Positions 52,901-64,000 of a DNA stretch of 64,000 nucleotides are shown here, one piece after another (the first letter of the stretch is position 1; each line of letters opens with the position of its first letter). Position numbers and translations under genes: made by a program. A model generated the notes under the pieces. The model made no database searches and was not told where the DNA came from. It saw only the letters and a program-made list of their open reading frames with translations. The DNA is from Hippasteria phrygiana (lineage: Eukaryota; Echinodermata; Asteroidea; Valvatida; Goniasteridae). The stretch spans positions 3,224,001-3,288,000 of the forward strand of contig JAZGUH010000103.1 in assembly GCA_037893225.1 (NCBI GenBank), in the 5' to 3' direction.

Positions 52901-54832
52901 CTCAAATTGTTGCGCTAGATCTAAGCTACCCATACGTGTGAAAATTACTGGATTTGGTCAATATCCCATTCAATTATGAACAGGGAAAGGAGGGGCGTTC
53001 ATCTGAAAATGTGGCAAACGTTAAGCATTCACAATGCAGTAAACGGGAGAACGCACACAGAGTTCACGGGAAGACATTTGTTGCGAGGTTTGAATTTTCT
53101 TAAAGAGTTCTAAAGCTCTAAAGCTGGCGATGGTCTCAAATTGTTGCGCTAGATCTAAGCTACCCATACTTGACCAACAATTACTGGATTTGATCAATAT
53201 CCCGTTCAATTATGAACAGGGAAAGGAGGGGCGTTCATCTGAAATGTTGGCAAACGTTAAGCAGCCACAATGCAGTAAACAGGAGAACGCAAACAGAGTT
53301 CACGGGAAGAAATTTGTTGCGAGGTTTGAATTTTCTCGAAAAGTTCTAACGCTGTAAAGCTGGCGATGGTCTCAAATTGTTGCGCTAGATCTAAGCTATC
53401 CATACGTGTAAAAGTTACTGGATTTGGTCAATATCCCATTCAATTATGAACAGGGAAATGAGGGGCGTTCATCTGAAAATGTGGCAAACGTTAAGCAGCC
53501 TCAATGCAGTAAACAGGAGAACGCACATGGAGTTCACGGGAAGAAATTTGTTGCGAGGTTTCAATTTTCTCGAAGAGTTCTAACGCTGCGGCGATGGTCT
53601 CAAATTGTTGCGCTAGATCTAAGCTACCCATACTTGTGAAAATTACTGGATTTGGTCAATATCCCATTCAATTATGAACAGGGAAAGGAGGGGCGTTCAT
53701 CTGAAAATGTGGCAAACGTTAAGCAGTCACAATGCAGTAAACGGAAGAACGCACACAGAGTTCACAGAAGGAAATTTGTTGCGAGGTTTGACTTTTCTTG
53801 AAGAGTTCTAACGCTGTGAAGCTGGCGATGGTCTCAAATTGTTGCGCTATATCTAAGCTACCCATACGTGTAAAACGTACTGGATTTGGTGAATATACCA
53901 TTCAATTATGAACAGGGAAAGGAGAGGCGTTCATCTGAAAATTTGGCAAACGTTAAGCAGCCACAATGCAGTAAACGGGAGAACGCACACAGAGTTCATG
54001 GGAAAACATTTGTTGCGAGGTTTGAATTTTCTCGAAGAGTTCTCACGCTATGAAGCTGGCGATGGTCTCAAATTGTTGCGCTAGATCTAAGCTACCCATA
54101 CGTGTGAAAATTACTGGATTTGGTCAATATCCCATTCAATTATGAACAGGGAAAGGAGGGGCGTTCATCTGAAAATGTGGCAAACGTTAAGCAGCCACAA
54201 TGCAGTAAACGGAAGAACGCACACAGAGTTCACGGGAAGAAATTTGTTGCGAGGTTTGAATTTTCTCGAAGAGTTCTAACGCTGTGAAGCTGCCGATGGT
54301 CTCAAATTGTTGCGCTGGATCTAAGCTATCCATACAGGTAAAAGTTACTGGATTTGGTCAATATCCCATTCAATTATGAACAGGGAAATGAGGGGCGTTC
54401 ATCTGAAAATGTGGCAAACGTTAAGCAGCCTCAATGCAGTAAACAGGAGAACGCACATGGAGTTCACGGGAAGAAATTTGTTGCGAGGTTTCAATTTTCT
54501 CGAAGAGTTCTAACGCTGCGGCGATGGTCTCAAATTGTTGCGCTAGATCTAAGCTACCCATACTTGTGAAAATTACTGGATTTGGTCAATATCCCATTCA
54601 ATTATGAACAGGGAAAGGAGGGGCGTTCATCTGAAAATGTGGCAAACGTTAAGCAGTCACAATGCAGTAAACGGAAGAACGCACACAGAGTTCACAGAAG
54701 GAAATTTGTTGCGAGGTTTGACTTTTCTTGAAGAGTTCTAACGCTGTGAAGCTGGCGATGGTCTCAAATTGTTGCGCTATATCTAAGCTACCCATACGTG
54801 TAAAACGTACTGGATTTGGTGAATATACCATT
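46919..54832. repeat. Satellite region with mixed higher-order units and a 7,452-bp displaced duplication
   Basis: F spacings are 1,166, 1,634, 930, 930, 696, 1,166 and 930 bp. A rare variant, TACAGGTAAAAG instead of TACGGGTAAAAG, occurs at 46881 and again at 54333, and the F positions around it also match at an offset of 7,452 bp. Part of the preceding 3,262-bp unit therefore has a second copy here. Confidence 0.78.
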
Positions 54833-57800
54833 CAATTATGAACAGGGAAAGGAGAGGCTTTCATCTGAAAATTTGGCAAACGTTAAGCAGCCACAATGCA
54901 GTAAACGGGAGAACGCACACAGAGTTCATGGGAAAACATTTGTTGCGAGGTTTGAATTTTCTCGAAGAGTTCTCACGCTATGAAGCTGGCGATGGTCTCA
55001 AATTGTTGCGCTAGATCTAAGCTACCCATACGTGTGAAAATTACTGGATTTGGTCAATATCCCGTTCAATTATGAACAGGGAAAGGAGGGGCGTTCATCT
55101 GAAAATGTGGCAAACGTTAAGCAGCCACAATGCAGTAAACGGAAGAACGCACACAGAGTTCACGGGAAGAAATTTGTTGCGAGGTTTGAATTTTCTCGAA
55201 GAGTTCTAACGCTGTGAAGCTGGCGATGGTCTCAAATTGTTGCGCTGGATCTAAGCTACCCATACGTATAAAAGTTACTGGATTTGGTCAATATCCCATT
55301 CAATTATGAAAAGGGAAAGGAGGGCGTTCATCTGAAAATGTGGCAAACGTTAAGCAGTCACAATGCAGTAAACGGGAGAACGCACACAGAGTTCACGGGA
55401 AGACATTTGTTGCGAGGTTTGAATTTTCTTAAAGAGTTCTAACGCTCTGAAGCTGGCGATGGTCTCAAATTGTTGCGCTAGATCTAAGCTACCCATACTT
55501 GACCAAAAATTACTGGATTTGGTCAATATCCCGTTCAATTATGAACAGGGAAAGGAGAGGCGTTCATCTGAAAATTTGGCAAACGTGAAGCAGCCACAAT
55601 GCAGTAAACGGGAGAACGCAAACAGAGTTCACGAGAAGAAATTTGTTGCGAGGTTAAAATTTTCTCGAAAAGTTCTAACGCTGTAAAGCTGGCGATAGTC
55701 TCAAATTGTTGCGCTAGATCTAAGCTATCCATACGTGTAAAAGTTACCGGATTTGGTCAATATCCCATTCAATTATGAAAAAGGAAATGAGGGGCGTTCA
55801 TCTGAAAATGTGGCAAACGTTAAGCAGCCACAATGCAGTAAACAGGAGAACGCACATGGAGTTCACGGGAAGAAATTTGTTGCGAGGTTTCAATTTTCTC
55901 GAAGAGTTCTAACGCTGCGGCGATGGTCTCAAATTGTTGCGCTAGATCTAAGCTACCCATACGTGTGAACATTGCTGGATTTGGTCAATATCCCATTCAA
56001 TTATGAACAGGGAAAGGAGGGGCGTTCATCTGAAAATGTGGCAAACGTTAAGCAGTCACAATGCAGTAAACGGAAGAACGCACACAGAGTTCACGGGAAG
56101 AAATTTGTTGCGAGGTTTGAATTTTCTCGAAGAGTTCTAACGCTGTGAAGCTGGCGATGGTCTCAAATTGTTGCGCTAGATCTAAGCTACCCATACGTGT
56201 GAAAATTGCTGGATTTGGTCAATATCCCATTCAATTATGAACAGGGAAAGGAGGGGCGTTCATCTGAAAATGTGGCAAACGTTAAGCAGTCACAATGCAG
56301 TAAACGGGAGAACGCACACAGAGTTGACGGGAAGAAATTAGGTGCGAGGTTTGAATTTTCTCGAAGAGTTCTAACGCTGTGAAGCTGGCGATGGTCCCAA
56401 ATTGTTGCGCTAGATCTAAGCTACCCATACGTGTGAAAATTACTGGATTTGGTCAATATCCCATTCAATTATGAACAGGGAAAGGAGGGGCGTTCATCTG
56501 AAAATGTGGCAAACGTTAAGCAGCCACAATGCAGTAAACGGAAGAACGCACACAGAGTTCACGGGAAGAAATTTGTTGCGAGGTTTGAATTTTCTCGAAG
56601 AGTTCTAACGCTGTGAAGCTGGCGATGGTCTCAAATTGTTGCGCTGGATCTAAGCTATCCATACGGGTAAAAGTTACTGGATTTGGTCAATATCCCATTC
56701 AATTATGAACAGGGAAAGGAGAGGCGTTCATCTGAAAATTTGGCAAACGTTAAGCAGCCACAATGCAGTAAACGGGAGAACGCACACAGAGTTCATGGGA
56801 AAACATTTGTTGCGAGGTTTGAATTTTCTCGAAGAGTTCTCACGCTATGAAGCTGGCGATGGTCTCAAATTGTTGCGCTGGATCTAAGCTATCCATACGG
56901 GTAAAAGTTACTGGATTTGGTCAATATCCCATTCAATTATGAACAGGGAAATGAGGGGCGTTCATCTGAAAATGTGGCAAACGTTAAGCAGCCTCAATGC
57001 AGTAAACAGGAGAACGCACATGGAGTTCACGGGAAGAAATTTGTTGCGAGGTTTCAATTTTCTCGAAGAGTTCTAACGCTGCGGCGATGGTCTCAAATTG
57101 TTGCGCTAGATCTAAGCTACCCATACTTGTGAACATTACTGGATTTGGTCAATATCCCATTCAATTATGAACAGGGAAAGGAGGGGCGTTCATCTGAAAA
57201 TGTGGCAAACGTTAAGCAGTCACAATGCAGTAAACGGAAGAACGCACACAGAGTTCACAGAAGGAAATTTGTTGCGAGGTTTGAATTTTCTTGAAGAGTT
57301 CTAACGCTGTGAAGCTGGCGATGGTCTCAAATTGTTGCGCTATATCTAAGCTACCCATACGTGTAAAACGTACTGGATTTGGTGAATATACCATTCAATT
57401 ATGAACAGGGAAAGGAGAGGCGTTCATCTGAAAATTTGGCAAACGTTAAGCAGCCACAATGCAGTAAACGGGAGAACGCACACAGAGTTCATGGGAAAAC
57501 ATTTGTTGCGAGGTTTGAATTTTCTCGAAGAGTTCTCACGCTATGAAGCTGGCGATGGTCTCAAATTGTTGCGCTAGATCTAAGCTACCCATACGTGTGA
57601 AAATTACTGGATTTGGTCAATATCCCATTCAATTATGAACAGGGAAAGGAGGGGCGTTCATCTGAAAATGTGGCAAACGTTAAGCAGCCACAATGCAGTA
57701 AACGGGAGAACGCACACAGAGTTCACGGGAAGAAATTTGTTGCGAGGTTTGAATTTTCTCGAAGAGTTCTAACGCTGTGAAGCTGGCGATGGTCTCAAAT

Positions 57801-60800
57801 TGTTGCGCTGGATCTAAGCTACCCATACGTATAAAAGTTACTGGATTTGGTCAATATCCCATTCAATTATGAAAAGGGAAAGGAGGGCGTTCATCTGAAA
57901 ATGTGGCAAACGTTAAGCAGTCACAATGCAGTAAACGGGAGAACGCACACAGAGTTCACGGGAAGACATTTGTTGCGAGGTTTGAATTTTCTTAAAGAGT
58001 TCTAACGCTCTGAAGCTGGCGATGGTCTCAAATTGTTGCGCTAGATCTAAGCTACCCATACTTGACCAAAAATTACTGGATTTGGTCAATATCCCGTTCA
58101 ATTATGAACAGGGAAAGGAGAGGCGTTCATCTGAAAATTTGGCAAACGTTAAGCAGCCACAATGCAGTAAACGGGAGAACGCAAACAGAGTTCACGAGAA
58201 GAAATTTGTTGCGAGGTTAAAATTTTCTCGAAGAGTTCTAACGCTGTGAAGCTGGCGATAGTCTCAAATTGTTGCGCTAGATCTAAGCTATCCATACGTG
58301 TAAAAGTTACCGGATTTGGTCAATATCCCATTCAATTATGAAAAAGGAAATGAGGGGCGTTCATCTGAAAATGTGGCAAACGTTAAGCAGCCACAATGCA
58401 GTAAACAGGAGAACGCACATGGAGTTCACGGGAAGAAATTTGTTGCGAGGTTTGAATTTTCTCGAAGAGTTCTAACGCTGTGAAGCTGGCGATGGTCTCA
58501 AATTGTTGCGCTAGATCTAAGCTACCCATACGTGTGAAAATTGCTGGATTTGGTCAATATCCCATTCAATTATGAACAGGGAAAGGAGGGGCGTTCATCT
58601 GAAAATGTGGCAAACGTTAAGCAGCCACAATGCAGTAAACGGGAGAACGCACACAGAGTTCATGGGAAAAAATTTGTTGCGAGGTTTGAATTTTCTCGAA
58701 GAGTTCTAACGCTGTGAAGCTGGCGATGGTCCCAAATTGTTGCGCTAGATCTAAGCTACCCATACGTGTAAAAATTACTGGATTTGGTGAATATACCATT
58801 CAATTATGAACAGGGAAAGGAGAGGCGTTCATCTGAAAATTTGGCAAACGTTAAGCAGCCACAATGCAGTAAACGGGAGAACGCACACAGAGTTCATGGG
58901 AAAAAATTTGTTGCGAGGTTTGAATTTTCTCGAAGAGTTCTCACGCTATGAAGCTGGCGATGGTCTCAAATTGTTGCGCTAGATCTAAGCTACCCATACG
59001 TGTGAAAATTACTGGATTTGGTCAATATCCCATTCAATTATGAACAGGGAAAGGAGGGGCGTTCATCTGAAAATGTGGCAAACGTTAAGCAGTCACAATG
59101 CAGTAAACGGGAGAACGCACACAGAGTTCACGGGAAGACATTTGTTGCGAGGTTTGAATTTTCTTAAAGAGTTCTAACGCTCTGAAGCTGGCGATGGTCT
59201 CAAATTGTTGCGCTATATCTAAGCTACCCATACTTGACCAAAAATTACTGGATTTGGTCAATATCCCGTTCAATTATGAACAGGGAAAGGAGAGGCGTTC
59301 ATCTGAAAATTTGGCAAACGTTAAGCAGCCACAATGCAGTAAACGGGAGAACGCAAACAGAGTTCACGAGAAGAAATTTGTTGCGAGGTTAAAATTTTCT
59401 CGAAAAGTTCTAACGCTGTAAAGCTGGCGATAGTCTCAAATTGTTGCGCTAGATCTAAGCTATCCATACGTGTACAAGTTACCGGATTTGGTCAATATCC
59501 CATTCAATTATGAAAAAGGAAATGAGGGGCGTTCATCTGAAAATGTGGCAAACGTTAAGCAGCCACAATGCAGTAAACAGGAGAACGCACATGGAGTTCA
59601 CGGGAAGAAATTTGTTGCGAGGTTTCAATTTTCTCGAAGAGTTCTAACGCTGCGGCGATGGTCTCAAATTGTTGCGCTAGATCTAAGCTACCCATACGTG
59701 TGAACATTGCTGGATTTGGTCAATATTCCATTCAATTATGAACAGGGAAAGGAGGGGCGTTCATCTGAAAATGTGGCAAACGTTAAGCAGTCACAATGCA
59801 GTAAACGGGAGAACGCACACAGAGTTGACGGGAAGAAATTAGGTGCGAGGTTTGAATTTTCTCGAAGAGTTCTAACGCTGTGAAGCTGGCGATGGTCCCA
59901 AATTGTTGCGCTAGATCTAAGCTACCCATACGTGTAAAAATTACTGGATTTGGTGAATATACCATTCAATTATGAACAGGGAAAGGAGAGGCGTTCATCT
60001 GAAAATTTGGCAAACGTTAAGCAGCCACAATGCAGTAAACGGGAGAACGCACACAGAGTTCATGGGAAAAAATTTGTTGCGAGGTTTGAATTTTCTCGAA
60101 GAGTTCTCACGCTATGAAGCTGGCGATGGTCTCAAATTGTTGCGCTAGATCTAAGCTACCCATACGTGTGAAAATTACTGGATTTGGTCAATATCCCATT
60201 CAATTATGAACAGGGAAAGGAGGGGCGTTCATCTGAAAATGTGGCAAACGTTAAGCAGTCACAATGCAGTAAACGGGAGAACGCACACAGAGTTCACGGG
60301 AAGACATTTGTTGCGAGGTTTGAATTTTCTTAAAGAGTTCTAACGCTCTGAAGCTGGCGATGGTCTCAAATTGTTGCGCTATATCTAAGCTACCCATACT
60401 TGACCAAAAATTACTGGATTTGGTCAATATCCCGTTCAATTATGAACAGGGAAAGGAGAGGCGTTCATCTGAAAATTTGGCAAACGTTAAGCAGCCACAA
60501 TGCAGTAAACGGGAGAACGCAAACAGAGTTCACGAGAAGAAATTTGTTGCGAGGTTAAAATTTTCTCGAAAAGTTCTAACGCTGTAAAGCTGGCGATAGT
60601 CTCAAATTGTTGCGCTAGATCTAAGCTATCCATACGTGTACAAGTTACCGGATTTGGTCAATATCCCATTCAATTATGAAAAAGGAAATGAGGGGCGTTC
60701 ATCTGAAAATGTGGCAAACGTTAAGCAGCCACAATGCAGTAAACAGGAGAACGCACATGGAGTTCACGGGAAGAAATTTGTTGCGAGGTTTCAATTTTCT

Positions 60801-63800
60801 CGAAGAGTTCTAACGCTGCGGCGATGGTCTCAAATTGTTGCGCTAGATCTAAGCTACCCATACGTGTGAACATTGCTGGATTTGGTCAATATTCCATTCA
60901 ATTATGAACAGGGAAAGGAGGGGCGTTCATCTGAAAATGTGGCAAACGTTAAGCAGTCACAATGCAGTAAACGGAAGAACGCACACAGAGTTCACGGGAA
61001 GAAATTTGTTGCGAGGTTTGAATTTTCTCGAAGAGTTCTAACGCTGTGAAGCTGGCGATGGTCTCAAATTGTTGCGCTAGATCTAAGCTACCCATACGTG
61101 TGAAAATTGCTGGATTTGGTCAATATCCCATTCAATTATGAACAGGGAAAGGAGGGGCGTTCATCTGAAAATGTGGCAAACGTTAAGCAGTCACAATGCA
61201 TTAAACGGGAGAACGCACACAGAGTTGACGGGAAGAAATTAGGTGCGAGGTTTGAATTTTCTCGAAGAGTTCTAACGCTGTGAAGCTGGCGATGGTCCCA
61301 AATTGTTGCGCTAGATCTAAGCTACCCATACGTGTAAAAATTACTGGATTTGGTGAATATACCATTCAATTATGAACAGGGAAAGGAGAGGCGTTCATCT
61401 GAAAATTTGGCAAACGTTAAGCAGCCACAATGCAGTAAACGGGAGAACGCACACAGAGTTCATGGGAAAAAATTTGTTGCGAGGTTTGAATTTTCTCGAA
61501 GAGTTCTCACGCTATGAAGCTGGCGATGGTCTCAAATTGTTGCGCTAGATCTAAGCTACCCATACGTGTGAAAATTACTGGATTTGGTCAATATCCCATT
61601 CAATTATGAACAGGGAAAGGAGGGGCGTTCATCTGAAAATGTGGCAAACGTTAAGCAGTCACAATGCAGTAAACGGGAGAACGCACACAGAGTTGACGGG
61701 AAGAAATTAGGTGCGAGGTTTGAATTTTCTCGAAGAGTTCTAACGCTGTGAAGCTGGCGATGGTCCCAAATTGTTGCGCTAGATCTAAGCTACCCATACG
61801 TGTAAAAATTACTGGATTTGGTGAATATACCATTCAATTATGAACAGGGAAAGGAGAGGCGTTCATCTGAAAATTTGGCAAACGTTAAGCAGCCACAATG
61901 CAGTAAACGGGAGAACGCACACAGAGTTCATGGGAAAAAATTTGTTGCGAGGTTTGAATTTTCTCGAAGAGTTCTCACGCTATGAAGCTGGCGATGGTCT
62001 CAAATTGTTGCGCTAGATCTAAGCTACCCATACGTGTGAAAATTACTGGATTTGGTCAATATCCCATTCAATTATGAACAGGGAAAGGAGGGGCGTTCAT
62101 CTGAAAATGTGGCAAACGTTAAGCAGTCACAATGCAGTAAACGGGAGAACGCACACAGAGTTCACGGGAAGACATTTGTTGCGAGGTTTGAATTTTCTTA
62201 AAGAGTTCTAACGCTCTGAAGCTGGCGATGGTCTCAAATTGTTGCGCTATATCTAAGCTACCCATACTTGACCAAAAATTACTGGATTTGGTCAATATCC
62301 CGTTCAATTATGAACAGGGAAAGGAGAGGCGTTCATCTGAAAATTTGGCAAACGTTAAGCAGCCACAATGCAGTAAACGGGAGAACGCAAACAGAGTTCA
62401 CGAGAAGAAATTTGTTGCGAGGTTAAAATTTTCTCGAAAAGTTCTAACGCTGTAAAGCTGGCGATAGTCTCAAATTGTTGCGCTAGATCTAAGCTATCCA
62501 TACGTGTACAAGTTACCGGATTTGGTCAATATCCCATTCAATTATGAAAAAGGAAATGAGGGGCGTTCATCTGAAAATGTGGCAAACGTTAAGCAGCCAC
62601 AATGCAGTAAACAGGAGAACGCACATGGAGTTCACGGGAAGAAATTTGTTGCGAGGTTTCAATTTTCTCGAAGAGTTCTAACGCTGCGGCGATGGTCTCA
62701 AATTGTTGCGCTAGATCTAAGCTACCCATACGTGTGAACATTGCTGGATTTGGTCAATATTCCATTCAATTATGAACAGGGAAAGGAGGGGCGTTCATCT
62801 GAAAATGTGGCAAACGTTAAGCAGTCACAATGCAGTAAACGGAAGAACGCACACAGAGTTCACGGGAAGAAATTTGTTGCGAGGTTTGAATTTTCTCGAA
62901 GAGTTCTAACGCTGTGAAGCTGGCGATGGTCTCAAATTGTTGCGCTAGATCTAAGCTACCCATACGTGTGAAAATTGCTGGATTTGGTCAATATCCCATT
63001 CAATTATGAACAGGGAAAGGAGGGGCGTTCATCTGAAAATGTGGCAAACGTTAAGCAGTCACAATGCATTAAACGGGAGAACGCACACAGAGTTGACGGG
63101 AAGAAATTAGGTGCGAGGTTTGAATTTTCTCGAAGAGTTCTAACGCTGTGAAGCTGGCGATGGTCCCAAATTGTTGCGCTAGATCTAAGCTACCCATACG
63201 TGTAAAAATTACTGGATTTGGTGAATATACCATTCAATTATGAACAGGGAAAGGAGAGGCGTTCATCTGAAAATTTGGCAAACGTTAAGCAGCCACAATG
63301 CAGTAAACGGGAGAACGCACACAGAGTTCATGGGAAAAAAATTGTTGCGAGGTTTGAATTTTCTCGAAGAGTTCTCACGCTATGAAGCTGGCGATGGTCT
63401 CAAATTGTTGCGCTAGATCTAAGCTACCCATACGTGTGAAAATTACTGGATTTGGTCAATATCCCATTCAATTATGAACAGGGAAAGGAGGGGCGTTCAT
63501 CTGAAAATGTGGCAAACGTTAAGCAGTCACAATGCAGTAAACGGAAGAACGCACACAGAGTTCACGGGAAGAAATTTGTTGCGAGGTTTGAATTTTCTCG
63601 AAGAGTTCTAACGCTGTGAAGCTGACGATGGTCTCAAATTGTTGCGCTAGATCTAAGCTACCCATACTTGACAAAAAATTACTGGATTTGGTCAATATCC
63701 CATTCAATTATGAACACGGAAAGGAGGGGCGTTCATCTGAAAATGTGGCAAACGTTAAGCAGTCACAATGCAGTAAACGGGAGAACGCACATGGAGTTCA

Positions 63801-64000
63801 CGGGAAGAAATTTGTTGCGAGGTTAAAATTTTCTGGAAAAGTTCTAACTCTGTAAAGCTGGCGATGGTCTCAAATTGTTGCGCTAGATCTAAGCTATCCA
63901 TACGTGTAAAAGTTACTGGATTTGGTCAATATCCCATTCAATTATGAAAAAGGAAATGAGGGGCGTTCATCTGAAAATGTGGCAAACGTTAAGCAGCCAC
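54833..64000. repeat. Divergent right portion of the satellite array
   Basis: Monomers here carry variants not seen to the left: GAAAAAGGAAATGAG, CACGAGAAGAAATTTG with GAGGTTAAAATTTTC, GGGAAGAAATTAGGTGCG, and a one-base loss giving GGAGGGCG (55320 and 57884). Repeat periods also differ: 2,563 bp (55350 to 57913), 1,166 bp (59194 to 60360) and 1,868 bp (60360 to 62228). The array is still unbroken at the window end. Confidence 0.85.

Larger units (their letters stand above)
17109..64000. repeat. Satellite DNA array, ~234-bp monomer, continues past right edge
   Basis: Head-to-tail monomers beginning CAATTATGAACAGGG recur without interruption from 17109 to the end of the window. Measured spacings are mostly 234 bp, with one type of 236 bp (two extra bases) and one of 228 bp (a 6-bp loss where GCTGTGAAGCTGGCG becomes GCTGCGGCG). 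About 200 monomers are present, all in one orientation. At least seven monomer types can be told apart by shared variants, which I label B, C, C-prime, D, E, F and G; they recur in fixed orders, forming higher-order repeats. No transposon, gene or other DNA interrupts the array. Open frames of 60-79 codons recur in each monomer on both strands because 234 is 78 codons; I see no evidence that they are genes. Confidence 0.97.

Noticed and set aside
17393..63855. Recurrent ORFs of 60-79 codons on both strands throughout the satellite
   Set aside because: Each lies within one or two monomers and recurs because the monomer is 78 codons long. The 228 and 236 bp variants and frequent stops give no longer frame, and there is no start context or family resemblance.
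16875..64000. CRISPR array
   Set aside because: The repeats are directly tandem with no unique spacers, and the context is eukaryotic satellite DNA with no cas genes.

Overview
The window looks like metazoan nuclear DNA, probably from a marine invertebrate. That host guess is a weak inference: the viral-type gene set resembles elements I recall from cnidarian and related genomes, and I see no host gene that would settle it. Two unlike halves meet near 14-17 kb.

(1) Positions 1 to about 14,000 hold most of a Polinton/Maverick or adintovirus-like element, a virus-like self-synthesising DNA transposon. The genes are densely packed: seven minus-strand genes from the left edge to about 4.2 kb (plus one doubtful small ORF), then a capsid protein, a small conserved protein, a divergent integrase, a large conserved protein of unknown role, two tandem penton-like paralogs, and a 1,327-residue protein-primed DNA polymerase B read inward from the right end. 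Integrase, polymerase, packaging ATPase and capsid together form the element's insertion, replication and particle-building set. Every core ORF is intact. The left end of the element lies outside the window: a 162-codon open fragment runs off base 1, and no adenovirus-type maturation protease or terminal inverted repeat could be found in what is visible. Most genes start at a shared AT-rich motif (TAAAATG or a close variant), which looks like a common virus-type start-site promoter.

(2) Positions about 14,000-16,870 are gene-poor. They hold homopolymer G and C runs, several inverted repeats, and a cluster of hairpin-forming repeats.

(3) Positions 16,875-17,098 are exactly 14 copies of a 16-bp minisatellite.

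(4) From 17,109 to the right edge and beyond runs about 46.9 kb of uninterrupted satellite DNA with monomers of about 234 bp (228-236). The monomers fall into distinguishable types arranged in higher-order repeats: a 7-monomer unit of 1,634 bp at the left, derived 930, 1,166 and 696 bp units in the middle, a 14-monomer unit of 3,262 bp, and a tandem duplication of a whole 6,746-bp block. The right 9 kb is more divergent. Small ORFs recur in every monomer only because 234 is a multiple of three; I do not regard them as genes.
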